From Protostelium mycophagum (taxonomy: Eukaryota; Evosea; Variosea; Protosteliida; Protosteliaceae), in contig MZNV01000794.1 of the NCBI GenBank assembly GCA_002081555.1, forward strand, positions 1 through 25,889: DNA of 25,889 nt, read 5' to 3'. Within the stretch, counting starts at the first letter, position 1; each line of letters begins with the position of its first letter. Below, in pieces: positions 11,963-22,530 of this stretch. The notes beneath the pieces were generated by a model that saw only the letters and a list, made by a program, of their open reading frames with translations, was not told the DNA's origin and made no database searches. Both the position numbers and the translations under genes were made by a program.

Positions 11963-13858
11963 ATGCCGTCTTCAAGAAGCACCCTCTCATCTTCGAGTTC
12001 ATACAAACTCCATCCAAGACAGCTTTTAGAGGTGATCTTTGTGCGTCTATTTGATAACATGTACAGAGCATCAAGTACTCCTCAGATTTGTCCATCATTC
12101 CGGACATCTTGGCTCAGTTAGATCCAGCAGAATGGAATGTCTTTGGCGATCTCCTCTTTTCTTACTGTTCAGAGAGGGATTATTGGCCTCTCCAGTGTTG
12201 GTTGCTCGTTGCTCATCACATGAAGGACACTACTGAAGGTTTAAAGGATTTCGTAATCCAGCTTGAGCAGAAACGAGTGTATGATGATGTCTCAATCAAC
12301 TTTTATCTGAGATACATGATCCCCTTCTTCGACAATGTCAAGAAAACCTTCCCGCAATATGTAAGTTCGTTGGCCAGAGTCCCATCTAATGAAGCTTAGA
12401 AGCCTGATACAGACATGTCAAGAGGGCTCATCAGAGAGAACCTGGAGGTCATCATCAAGGAGTACATCGTCGCACTCGAATACAACCCTCTGTGAGTGTT
12501 CTAAAATCCCCAATGTTCTGACCTACAAAGACAGTTGAGAAGAGCTTGTGCGGAATACAATGCATTGGCAGGCCGCGGTACAGAAGCTTGCCACGTCAAT
12601 TTCATATGGTGGTTGTATAACACCATCATCCCCCACATCCAAAACCCTGAAAAGATCGGTTTACAGATCGAAGGTGTGCTTTCTCGCATGAAAACAGAGA
12701 TGATCTGACCATTACAGAATGCAAAGATCCGCTTTTCAGAAAATATCTAGAGGACATTGCATCGTCTCTCGCCTGGCTCGGTAAGAGAAAGGCTGAACCA
12801 ACCCCAGACGCAGAATTACTGCAGCTCTTTGACAAGTACATCCCTCCTCTCAATGAGGCGATTGACCTCACCCATGACATGGAAGATCTGAGATTTGCCA
12901 TCAAAGTCATGGAAGCACAGGTGAGTTTTAATTTAGAAACTGTTGATGATTCATCCTAATCACTCACATCTTGACTAGGCCAAAACAGACGAAAAGAAGA
13001 TCAAGTTATTAGAAGACCAGTTATTGAATTACTTTGAGTCATTTGCAGACGGAAGCGTTTCAGAAAGTTCTGACTCTGAGATGGTGATGTCTAAATAGAT
13101 TCGCCTCAAAAGCTTTTATTGACCCATTGTAGACGGAGGAGAAGAAGATCCGATTCCAAGAAATTTTGGAGAAAAAGAAATGGAAATTCCAGAAGAAAGT
13201 GGATGGATTTTCCTGCAGCACCTTAAATGAGGTATTCAATTACTGAACTTTTCACGGAATTTTCGTCATGCTTGTACAGGGTGTATGTGTGCGTGTCGAC
13301 GGTGAAGTTCGGGGACATTTCAGAACGGTTGCAGCCGCGCTCTTCGCCGAATGGACCAAGAATTTGAAGGTACAAATATTCGCGACCATCTACAACGCTC
13401 ATTCTTTCAGGATTGTTCTATCGACCAAGTCACCGCAGAACACAAACACATCTCTTGTAGAGTTCCTGTGACCTTTCCCTTCAACGCGCTCTTTCTGTCG
13501 GGGCAATGCTTGGTGTCAACCGACGAGAGCGAGTCCATCTTGTACATAGAGAATTATGGCAAGCACCACAAACCTGGGGGTCTCATTTACGGGAAAATTC
13601 TTCGTGAGTTTTAAATCTCAATAATAATTTATATTAAAATGAACAGCGAGCGGATTTGTAGTCCGACCAGCCAGTTCCGAAAATAGAGTTGCGATATCAT
13701 TTACGATGAACATAGACCCTGGAAGCCACACAAGACAGTGGGTATGCAACTACAACTGACTCTGAGGCTCTTCATATTGACATGTGCAGATCTTAAACGA
13801 TATAAGCAGCAAGATGACCAGATCAATTTTGAAAGCCATGAAGAATGTCGGGAGATAA
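11963..13858 (+). CDS. Unrecognised helical protein with START-like lipid-binding C-terminus
   Basis: Eleven exons give 480 residues: 11963-12031, 12067-12360, 12400-12491, 12540-12673, 12718-12920, 12979-13083, 13133-13231, 13280-13369, 13411-13603, 13647-13741, 13790-13858. The ATG at 11963 is the one that splices in phase. Residues 1-25 are Ser-rich. About 25-280 are mainly helical, with no family I can name. Around 300-365 is an acidic and then Lys-rich, coiled-coil-like segment. From about 365 the sequence has START/Bet v1-like features: GFVVRPASSENRVAIS, then FTMNIDPGS and a long final amphipathic helix (ISSKMTRSILKAMKNV). START domains bind lipids in a cavity. The START call is inference from pattern. 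The acceptor at 12539 is the least certain join. Confidence 0.65.
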
Positions 13859-14169
13859 ATATTTGCACGAATTCTTTCACAGAAATCTTGATTTCCTGTT
13901 GTAGATTGCTTTTTACGATTCCTGCGGTCAGGACTCTTTCCCACCAAACTTCGAATTGGTAGATTTGCATGCCTTAGTACTAAATGGTGGGTGGATCCCA
14001 CCGTTGAGCGCAATCGAAGTATTTGACAGCAGCATCTCTTTGGGTTGTCGTTTGGGATCACCTCAAATCGCAGATCGCGAAAAAGAGACACGGAATGTGT
14101 CTCGTTTTTCGGCAATGTAGACATCAACCGTGTGGCGTCTTCACAAAATTCGTCATCAGCTCACACAAT
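13859..14169. other. Spacer before cystathionine gamma-synthase
   Basis: About 310 bp with no supported gene. It holds one copy of the recurrent 9-mer (GTTGTAGAT, 13898-13906), the only copy I found between genes rather than inside one. Confidence 0.4.
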
Positions 14170-15927
14170 ATGAACCAGACATCTGGAAATCAGGTACCCG
14201 ATCAAGAGGAGCAGGTAATCAAATTAATGCCAACATCCGATTGATCAGCGCAGGTGCTCAGTGTGTATGATTATGTGCCAAAAAAGGGACATCAGCTAGA
14301 TTACGAGAAGCTCGGCAGCTCAACAGCAGCAGTTCAGGGAGGAGAGAGACATGGTCGCCCTAATACCAGCGATACAATCACAACCCCTATCGCTATGACC
14401 TCTTCATATTGGTTCACAAACACTCAGCAGGTACATCTCTAACATCTGTTTCCCTACCTTCTATAATATTCTGAATCGAACCATCAGGTGATCGACTTCA
14501 ACGAAGGACGTCACAAATCATTCGAGTACGGACGATATGGCAATCCCACCGTTGCAGCTGCAGAGGAGAAGTTGGCCATCTTAGATGGTGGTGAGGCTTG
14601 CCTTCTCTCTTCTTCTGGAATGAACTCCTGCACCACCATGCTTCTCTCTTTATTAGAACCTGGAGACAAGTTGATCACGACGACCGATTGTTACAGAAGA
14701 ACAAGACAATTCATTCAAGGTAATGATCTCTTCTCATTCTCTGAGACATCTCTCCGTTCAGTAATCTGTGTACAATCTGCTTCTTTGCATTACAAAGTCA
14801 TCATGGCCGACAAATCTACATAAAGATCAAGATGAGGGAGTTGACCTCTGTAAGGTTTTCTGCCAAAGATGAATGTATCATGCAAAGTGATCGAGCCACA
14901 AGATATAGAGGGATTGAAGGTTGCATTATCAGAGGGCAAACCAAAGATCTTCTTCTCAGAGACACCCACTAACCCGTACTTACGATGTGTGGACATCTCC
15001 ACCATCTCTACATTATGTCACGAGAAGAATGTGATCGTCGCCATAGACACTACTTTTGCCACTCCTGTCAACTTGAGGCCCATCCAATTTGGTGCTGATC
15101 TTGTGCTGTCATCTGCCACCAAATATTTGGGAGGTTTGTGACACGATCATTACGACATGTCATGACATGTACACAGGTCATAATGACATCATATGTGGTT
15201 CACTTGTGGGAAGCAAAGAGGTTTGTACAACCCTTTTCCTCTGAATGTCTGACCCTGGCAGTTGATCGGCAAGATCCGGAGTTTTCACGGAGTTTTGGGT
15301 GGAATTTTTGACCCACATTCAGCGTATCTCTTGTTGAGAGGCCTTAAGACACTCCACCTCCGAGTGCAACAGTCGAATCAAACAGCCATGACCCTCGCCA
15401 AAATACTGGAGAAACATCCAAAGGTGAATCTCTCGTTGTAGATCGCGTCTACATTCAATAGTCGAGATGTCATGATGACGTTGACAGGTGGAGAAGGTGA
15501 TCTACCCCGGACTTGCTTCTCATCCTGATCATGAAGTTGCCACTAAGCATTTCAGAAACGGATTCGGTGGTGTTGTCTCTTTTGTTGTCAAGGTGAGATC
15601 ATCCACACATGCACTTTGCATTTCCATTCATCATGAGATCACGTCCGCATTTTTTCAATCAGACACAAAAGTGATTAAACACAGGGAGGTCTGAAAGGGG
15701 CCGCTTTTGTCATCGACAATGTGAAGATCCCCTACATCGCCCCATCGTTAGGCGGAGTAGAATCACTCATTGAACAACCCACCGTGATGAGCTACTGGAA
15801 CGTCTCTGCAGAGGACAGAGCCAAGATCGGCATAGAAGATGGATTGATCAGATTCTCATGCGGCATTGAAGACACGAAAGACATCATCGAGGATCTTGAG
15901 CAGTCTCTTGAAAAATTAGTCATATAA
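14170..15927 (+). CDS. Cystathionine gamma-synthase (PLP, Cys/Met metabolism family)
   Basis: Eight exons give 428 residues: 14170-14214, 14254-14430, 14488-14719, 14855-15133, 15177-15220, 15262-15423, 15488-15592, 15685-15927. The enzyme joins an activated homoserine ester and cysteine into cystathionine on the way to methionine. Landmarks include EYGRYGNPTV, LLSSSGMNS, TDCYRRTRQFI, SETPTNPYLRCVDIS, AIDTTFATPVN, the PLP-Lys motif SSATKYLGGHND (Lys near 240), RSFHGVLGG, RGLKTLHLRVQQSN, FGGVVSFVV and IAPSLGGVESLIEQPTVMSY. The phrases PYLRCVDI, TLHLRVQQ and PYIAPS..G are those I know from plant-type CGS rather than from cystathionine lyases. No transit peptide is seen; the N-terminus is short and acidic, so it is probably cytosolic. 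The intron 14720-14854 is long for this gene. Related lyases remain possible at lower odds. Confidence 0.92.
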
Positions 15928-16094
15928 AATGTATAGTTTTTTACAGCGGTATGTTTTCTTTCATTTGCAACGTACGTCTCCTTGAAGAGGTGACTGTATT
16001 CTTTTACCCACTTAGAGATCACTTTAATTCTCACGAAACCAAGAGCAAGCACCACGTAAGACAAAAACTGTCGATCGTGCCTTCATTCAATATT

Positions 16095-16303
16095 ATGAGT
16101 CTCACATTAGGTCTTGGGTTCCTGTCCTCTTTATTAGACCTAACTGCCAGATATCTTACCCAAGCTGTCCTCAAAGGTAACTCACAATACAGAATTGAAC
16201 GCTGGCCACGGTTCAAGACGTTGCTCTACATTTCTTAACCTTCTTTTCAGGTCTTGGCCTTTTATTCTTCAGAAGACCATTCAAGCCCCTCCATCGGTAT
16301 TAA
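16095..16303 (+). CDS. Possible 44-residue small protein gene with one intron
   Basis: An ATG at 16095 opens an exon to 16176. It joins in phase across a GT-AG intron (16177-16250) to a second exon ending in TAA at 16301-16303, giving 44 residues. The intron has a good donor (GTAACT), a CTTAAC branch-point match and a pyrimidine-rich TTCTTTTCAG acceptor, better than most introns in the window. The peptide is hydrophobic at the N-terminus (MSLTLGLGFLSSLLDL), with a second hydrophobic patch and a basic end (FFRRPFKPLHRY). This suggests a small membrane or mitochondrial peptide. I do not recognise it. It sits between the end of cystathionine gamma-synthase (167 bp away) and the convergent GH43 gene. 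It could instead be part of a 3' UTR or a non-coding RNA. Confidence 0.4.
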
Positions 16304-16354
16304 AAATAATATCCAAGCCAAATATTATAATTGCACATTTGTGACGTAAACTTG

Positions 16355-16360
16355 TTTATT
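16355..16360 (-). promoter_or_regulatory. Polyadenylation signal of the GH43 gene
   Basis: AATAAA on the minus strand lies 17-22 nt past the GH43 stop codon. Confidence 0.55.
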
Positions 16361-16376
16361 GTTACGCCTTACTTCA

Positions 16377-17751
16377 TCAGTATTTTGGGCTGGGGACGTC
16401 CTCTTTGGTATTGCGAGGTGGTGTCGGGAAAGAAGGTGATCCGTCAGGATTCCATCCAAATGGCTCAGCTCTAACAGTCCTGCGTTTTATCAAAGAAAGC
16501 CACAAGACTAACACTTTACCTCCCCCCCCAGCCACCATCGGGTGTGTCATCGGCGTGGTAGATGATCCAGTTCATCCCGGCTCCATCCTTTGTGAAACTA
16601 CAATGCCCAGGGCCGTATACTGTCACAGTCAATCACGTGACGTGTACGGGATGTACAGACCTCCGTTTCCTGTCGACATGACGGGTCTGTTGTACCTCCA
16701 CCAACTGTTGTAGTTCATCGGATCACCCCCGTCTGTGCCCATAAATCCGAGCCCATATCTTTGGGACCAGCTGTCATAGTTGTCAGTCGCATGTCACGTT
16801 CTGTGGAACGGAATTCACCTGGATGATGCGGAGTAGATCAGAAAGACGCGGTTGTTGTGGACTAATATTTCTGGACCTTCTAAAATCGAAAAATCTCCGT
16901 CTTTCTGCCAGTCCTCTGTAGCTGTCAAGAGCATGAGTCTGTCACCGCTGACTTTTGTGGGGCTAGACATGGGTGCTAGGTTGTTTAGTCCTGAAATTTC
17001 GTGAAGAATTCAGATTACGTACCGATATACAAGTTTTGGATTTTGGGTTTGCTTGCATCGAACCAGCCTGACCAGATGAGGTATAACGTTCCGTTCTTAT
17101 TCCATACAGTTCCTGTACTTGTTAGACGGCTCCTCTACACTGAACGAAAATGTGATGGATTACCATCTATGGCCCAGTTGTTATCAGGTGAAGTGATCTG
17201 TCCTACGAAATTCCAGGTTCCAAAGGGGTCTCTATTGTCGGCCTGTAAGACAAACAAGCGATGTCTTGCATTATCTCCATCGACGGCTGTTTCGATCAGA
17301 ACCTCTGAGGAGATGATCCTCACCTGCAGCGAAATAGATGTAAAGACGTCCGTTGATGTCGTGAAGCTCTGGGGCCCAGACATCAGTGAGGTGTGAGTCG
17401 GAATCAGCAGGGCGCCAAACTCGCTTGGATTCAGCATTGTGGAAATTGGAGAGATCTTTAGACCTCCAAACGGTCACGTCGCCTCCTGAAATAAAATGAA
17501 CCTTCCCAAAGATGATTTTGTGATTACTAACCTGTGGTCATTGTGAGATAGTAGAAATTTCCCATCTTGATCATCCAAGGGTCTGCTTGATGACCGTCGC
17601 TGAAGAAGTAAGAATCTAATTTTTTAGAGGTACCTCACGTGATGGGGTTTCTGAAAGTATTCCCAGCGGCCGCTAATGCATTGTCACCTATTGCGAGAGA
17701 GGTTACAGACTGGCACAATGATAAGAAGGCAACAAAGAGGAGCATCACCAT
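16377..17751 (-). CDS. Secreted glycoside hydrolase family 43 (arabinosidase/xylosidase-like)
   Basis: Nine exons on the minus strand give 346 residues: 17751-17639, 17599-17532, 17485-17324, 17286-17164, 17112-17023, 16990-16819, 16770-16661, 16619-16520, 16479-16377. A signal peptide (MVMLLFVAFLSLCQSVTS) supports the ATG at 17751; an in-frame ATG at 17868 would only add sequence in front of it. GH43 landmarks include NPIT..DGHQADPW (with the expected catalytic Asp), VWRSKDL, DVWAPELHDINGRLYIYFAA, ADNRDPFGTWNF, NWAIDG (second conserved Asp), LYLIWSGW, LEGPEILV (likely catalytic-acid Glu), IYSASS and YGPGHCSFT...WIIYHA. Five-bladed beta-propeller enzymes of this family cut arabinose or xylose linkages in plant polysaccharides. 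The exact substrate cannot be told. Intron 16991-17022 is only 32 nt. Confidence 0.9.
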
Positions 17752-18077
17752 GATGGTTTGGTTTGTTGTGTCGATGGTGACATGTGCACGGAAGAAGATT
17801 CTCCCTCTGACAGCGAATTTTCGAATGTCAAAGAACATTCGACAAAAATCTCCTGATTGCTGATCCATAACTGACGTGGAGTAGGCTGCAGCTTTATCAC
17901 CATCACGGATGAAGTTAGTGTGGCCTCTTGCGGCCTTGCCCTACCACCCTGTCCGAGTGAGTTTTATTCGTCAACATTTCAACATGTACCAGGGTACTCA
18001 AGCATGTAGAGCTCAACAAAAGACCTGAATCCCAAGTCAGAACTGATAGCTCAAAGGTTTGGCTTAGTATGCGGTTG
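17752..18077. other. Upstream region of the GH43 gene
   Basis: About 325 bp. It holds the GH43 5' UTR and promoter in minus orientation. No other gene is supported. Confidence 0.4.
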
Positions 18078-18483
18078 TTAAACGTGTGCGGTCATGGTTG
18101 AAGAATTAAATTCCATGGATACCCGGACACACGAGCCTCTTGCAACCTCGCCAGCATCGCAACAGTCGAACTGCCTTTAAACAGGTAGTCATTGTCGGCC
18201 ACAACAAATCTTCAACACGAACTTCAAGAGATACTCATAATTCACCACAACAGTAAGATCGTCGCGGAATGCTTTGCTTCCTCCAGTTGTCGGCCGACTA
18301 CAACGGGCTTGTCGACATTGTTTTTTCGAGTATTTGAATGTATAATGATTGTCGAATGATTTATAACTCACCCTTATGCGGTGCAAACTTGGTGAAAAGA
18401 GTGAGAATTTTTTGGCGGGCACAGTCGATGAGATTTTCGATTTCTTTCAGCGTATTTTTACTCAAAAAATCATCTTGAGACTT
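18078..18483 (-). CDS. Doubtful small spliced reading frame just past the metallophosphoesterase stop
   Basis: Directly after the metallophosphoesterase TAA (18486-18484), and in the same frame, the minus strand stays open for more than 30 codons with protein-like sequence (NTLKEIENLIDCARQKILTL, an amphipathic helix). It joins in phase across an intron 18371-18298, whose acceptor is GTTGTAG, to an exon reading VGRQLEEAKHSATILLLW. It continues across 18245-18175 to a stop at 18080-18078. No ATG is available in the first exon. It would need an upstream exon, stop readthrough or alternative splicing of the neighbour, or it may be chance. Confidence 0.25.
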
Positions 18484-20147
18484 TTATTTGTGCAAATATA
18501 ATTTGAATAAGGAGACTTCGGGGTCGCAGAAGAGTCTGAGAGGGGGGTGGGTGGCCAACCCTCTTGAAGTGTACAGTAGATTGCTTCCCGTTTTGTTATA
18601 TCTTTGGACCTGTCACTTGTCAATCCTGACTAACCGTGATTTCGCGTTCAACATTCTGAGATATAGACACACTTCACCTCGTGTAAACCTGAAGCCCATT
18701 CCCAATTAAGGCACACCGTGAACAGCCTCGAAATAAACTTTGGGATTATTCTCTGCACATAAGGAGGGAGAGAATGGAACATTCTACTCAAAATGGAAAG
18801 CACAGGCTGCCCCGTAAAAGGGAATTGTATCTGTCCTCCTAAACATCTCAGATGGTGTCATCATATGCAACATGGAAACACATTTACCATGTGTGTGCCC
18901 AGAAAATTGCAGAGCAAAGGAGAATTCTGCAAGAGTTTCTGCAGTGTCAGGGTTATGTGACATGACGAGTGTCAGAGGTGCTACGGGTCTGTCATTCTCC
19001 GACATGACCCGTGAAGGGTCGTATTCGGGTGAAAACCAGTCTCCCACACCTACCAATGCCACATCTTTTCTGTCCAAAGGGAAGACTCTGTGGTTCGTGA
19101 GAACCTGGGATTTTCAGTATCTACAACGACATCTACAACTTCAAATAAATTTTTTTTTTGAAAATCGGTTTGAAAATGTATCTTTTCGTATATATTATAG
19201 AAATTTTGAAAAATCTTGTCAGAAGGACTCACTTTGACACCACATGATGTCAATGCCTCCTTGATCATGTCGCTTCCTTGGTATGTTGCCGATTTTGGGA
19301 TGTCGTCTGATGTTGCTTGTGGCCGAGAGAGGAACTGCGGCGCATCAGAATCAGATCAAGATTTCGAATGCAAACATGATGCACATCGAAGATGTGGCAG
19401 ATATTACACTAGATAGGTTGTTGCAGCAACAAAAACATTGGGTCTGCAGCTCTGCTGAGAGCTCTTGGGCGACAAATAGTCAATATGTCTTGAAACTTTC
19501 AGATCAAAGTCGGTACCTCAGGCAGATCGTGAAAGTCGTTGACGTGTCTGTCCCAGTGGTAGTCATGGTTTCCCAGAACGGCGTAAACTTTTCCCTCGGG
19601 CCTGATCTTGGACAGTTTGGGTGCGAGGTCCAGGATCGGGGACGCTCGGAATTGGACAAAGTCTCCTGTTAAGAGTACGATATCTGCTTCATACTCATTG
19701 ATGGCCTCTATGGCCTTGCGATCATGTTAAAAATGTACAAGCAGTTGAGAACGATGGAGATATAATAATATTTACCTCTGCAAGGAGTTGTGGATCGATT
19801 CGTGATGGTGTTACATCCCAATGGATGTCTGAGATCTGTGCCACTTTGATCACATCTGCTTCTTGTGTCTAATCATCAATTAGACTAATTCAACAAGTGT
19901 GCCGCGTCACCTCTATATCTTTTGACTCGACGCGTTGATACTCCCCATCAATCAATTTAAAATGTACGTCTATCCTCTCGGTCTTCAATCTTGATGGAAA
20001 CAGCATTTTGAGAGGTATCGCGAGGACCAGTAAAAGGAACAGGCCATATCTCTTCCAAAGTGGTCGTCGTAACGCTCTGATCATCTCTTCTTCTGTTGTG
20101 TGTGAATTCATTTCGTGAGCTTGTTTTCCATCATGCGTGTCCAACAA
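18484..20147 (-). CDS. Membrane-anchored calcineurin-like metallophosphoesterase
   Basis: Seven exons on the minus strand: 20147-19911, 19868-19776, 19714-19517, 19334-19233, 19104-18888, 18838-18678, 18609-18484. They give 377 residues from the first ATG, or 365 from the ATG at 20111. A basic segment is followed by one transmembrane helix (YGLFLLLVLAIPLKMLF), as in a type II membrane protein. The metal-binding motifs are complete and in order: QISDIHWD, LLTGDF, LGNHDYHW, LVMSHNPD and FSGHTHGGQI. The C-terminus LYTSRGLATHPPLRLFCDPE matches the conserved end of the YkuE/TMPPE-type subfamily. Members hydrolyse phosphoesters with a di-metal centre; the substrate is unknown. Intron 19335-19516 is 182 nt, and intron 19105-19232 carries two copies of the recurrent 9-mer. 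An AATAAA overlaps the stop codon. Confidence 0.88.
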
Positions 20148-20628
20148 TGCGCGATGTGCGTTCTCAAAGATTCATTTTTTTGTCGACGCATTTCAATATT
20201 TTCCAGCCCGTTTTTTCTGTCTGGATGATTGTTCGATTAGTCATCAATCAATTTATTTTGATTGTTGTATTAAATATTAAAAAAATATGTTGTCTTCCAC
20301 CAAATTCAAACGACTTATCCACAGAAAAATATGCAGATATTCCTGATAATTACCAGTACACATTGAATAAATATTTATTAATATTGCACAATTGAATATC
20401 AATCTGCACAGTAATACACTATATACGAGTCGTGACAATACTGTGGACACCTATTTTCCCCAAATTTGTTTGGCATTCTCCCAGAAAAAAGCTGGGGCAG
20501 GAATCATCAATATAGAACATATTGTTCTCTTGAATGGTGAGTGAAAATCCAGAATTTTTGTGGCCAAAAAGTTGGTTGTAAAACTACGTAAATATTAAAA
20601 ACAGGGAGGGAAGACACATCTCGGCAAT
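20148..20628. other. Divergent promoter region between metallophosphoesterase and the longin-like gene
   Basis: About 480 bp, AT-rich between 20200 and 20420. A possible 5' UTR intron with donor GTGAGT near 20538 and acceptor AAACAG near 20604 lies before the + gene. No other gene is seen. Confidence 0.4.
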
Positions 20629-22488
20629 ATGATTCGAAATGTCATCATAATGACCTCTTCGGGGGTGGTCATCTTTGAGAAGGTGAGCTGTCTATTCATA
20701 TCGTTTCATCCGACGTCGGTACCGTAATACGAGACATTCTGATGCAGTTTTTGCTTGCATTCTTCGACACAGACAGTGTTTCATACAATGATTGGTTGTG
20801 GAATGCTTTTTTTTGGCGATTTGAAACGATACCTCCTTCATTTCTGAAATCATTTCTTGCCTTCAATAAGACGACCTCTAAATGATTCTGAATGGACTGA
20901 GTCGGGTGATTTATTGAGATTGCCTTTAGGTATGGGTGGATGAGGAAAACAAAACACAAGAAAAAGTGAGTTTAGAGTTTGTCTACCATTTGTTTTTTCG
21001 TCTTAAAGATGGTTCTTTTCCTTGTTTAAAATCATGAGATTATGTTTCATGTTGTTTTGGACATACGATCCATCAATGACATATTCAGAGCCGTCTTTTT
21101 GGCAGTCTCATCACAACTATGACAGAATTCAGCAGACAGAGTACTGGTGGAATGAACGTGTCTTATTTAGAGTTCAAAGGAGGTCGGTCTGAATTTTTGG
21201 CGGGAAATTGACAGAGTATAGTGGCGATCTCTATTGTGGATAATGTGAGGACCAAATTGATCTGCACATTATTTCATGATGTTGATGATGTGAGTTTTTT
21301 TTCATGTTCCCAATTTCTATACCTCTTTTGAACATTTCACCGCGGTTATTTGGGTGGAATCAACTTGTGACCTGCCTTTTGGACGTGTCTGCAGCTCCTT
21401 ATGCATTGAAAATATTATGTAAAAGAGTATTTTTTTAAAATTTAAACAGGGATCCGATTTCGGCCACACGGTGGCTTACTCTATTCTGCGAAGTTTCACG
21501 GAGAATTACCAGCAGGAGATTTCCAACTTTGGAGTGAATCTAAACGTTGGAGCCTTTAGCAGTTTCGGAACTAAAATTATTGACGCCATAAGCAACTCCA
21601 TCAAGATGGTCGTAGAAGAACGTGAGTATTCGCAGATGATGTCGCATATTCGCAGATGATGTCGCATATTCGCATATGATGTCGCATATTCGCAGATGAT
21701 GTGTGAATTCGCAGATGCGTACAGTTACACAAAAAATCTGTCTCCTTTTTGGCAAACAATGATAAGTTTGGCAAATGTGTAAATTTTCTAAATAACCGTG
21801 AAAATTTTTCTCTCTCAATTTCAAGTGAAAATAAATAACCATCTGACACGTGCCAGTTCAGCAGCTCAGAGGTATCGCGAACGCGCTGGTCGTGTTTGAT
21901 GACGGGACCGCAATAAGTTCCGCAACTTCAGATGAAGACAATGTCGGAATGGTCGCGAATCTTTCGCCCATCATTTCTCTGTCTAATGATATACGTAAGT
22001 GTAAATTTCCATGAAATCTCGTCAAAGCTCTTGGAAATCTAAGCTGTAGAGTTTAAAAAAATGCAGTACAAACATCAAAGAAAGAAGCGGCTCAGGTGAT
22101 TACGTTGACTATGGGGAAGCACAAGATACTCATCAACAGAATCGCCGATGCCAGAGCTGTCCTTGTCTGTGTTTGTAAGAACCACGTTCAGGTCAGTTGT
22201 TGATTTCTTCAACCTTCTTCTCAAAATAAAGATGTCTTCTGTTGGTTGTGTCATTTTGCCTCCAAAGAAAGGAGGAGTGGCCGAATTTTTCGCTTTGCAA
22301 AACACAAAGAACATCATAGAATGCTCCTTTTACAGATGCGAGCATTCCCTTCAACATCTCACCACACACAGGCAGCTTCTTACTTGCCTTCCATCAAAAA
22401 ATCTATGCATATGTTACACAAGAGTGAGTCCTCTCTCTTCTAATTCCAACTGACAAACAAACAGTCTTCACGACCTCTGCCGCGCTGA
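20629..22488 (+). CDS. Unrecognised protein with longin-like N-terminus and roadblock-like middle
   Basis: Nine exons give 303 residues: 20629-20682, 20930-20965, 21089-21186, 21217-21289, 21450-21621, 21857-21994, 22067-22191, 22232-22423, 22465-22488. The start MIRNVIIMTSSGVVIFEKVWV reads like the first strands of a longin domain. SYLEFKGGRIVAISIVDN and LICTLFHD then continue the beta-sheet, and SFTENYQQEI falls where the longin helix would be. Residues about 160-240 (RGIANALVVFDDGTAISSAT, then alternating strands such as HKILINRIADARAVLVCV) resemble a roadblock/LC7 fold. Such folds occur in GTPase regulators and trafficking complexes, so a small-GTPase partner is a reasonable inference, but I cannot name the family. 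The gene is AT-rich in its introns, several of which are over 120 nt. Join 21186/21217 (30-nt intron) and the last exon are uncertain. Confidence 0.6.
21631..21710. repeat. 20-bp tandem repeat in an intron of the longin-like gene
   Basis: Four units of CGCAGATGATGTCGCATATT: 21631-21650 and 21651-21670 are identical, 21671-21690 has one change, and 21691-21710 is degenerate. The array begins nine bases inside the intron 21622-21856, right after the donor GTGAGTATT. Confidence 0.9.
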
Positions 22489-22496
22489 ACACTTCA

Positions 22497-22502
22497 AATA
22501 AA
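22497..22502 (+). promoter_or_regulatory. Polyadenylation signal of the longin-like gene
   Basis: AATAAA starts 8 nt after the TGA, inside the 40-bp gap between two convergent genes. Confidence 0.55.
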
Positions 22503-22524
22503 TTCTAAAATATGTTATATTCTC

Positions 22525-22530
22525 TTTATT
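22525..22530 (-). promoter_or_regulatory. Polyadenylation signal overlapping the PDH-E2 stop codon
   Basis: On the minus strand the stop TAA (22531-22529) runs into AATAAA (22530-22525). If used, the 3' UTR would be very short and would overlap the end of the convergent gene. Confidence 0.5.

Noticed and set aside
11905-12060. Upstream ATG at 11905 as start of the START-like gene
   Set aside because: Its frame does not splice in phase into the exon at 12067; the ATG at 11963 does.
13701-14127. Minus-strand frames of 89 and 125 codons over the end of the START-like gene
   Set aside because: They are antisense to exons 10 and 11, which carry the better-supported protein.
21631-21710. CRISPR-like array
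   Set aside because: The units are head-to-tail without spacers and sit in a eukaryotic intron; it is a short tandem repeat.
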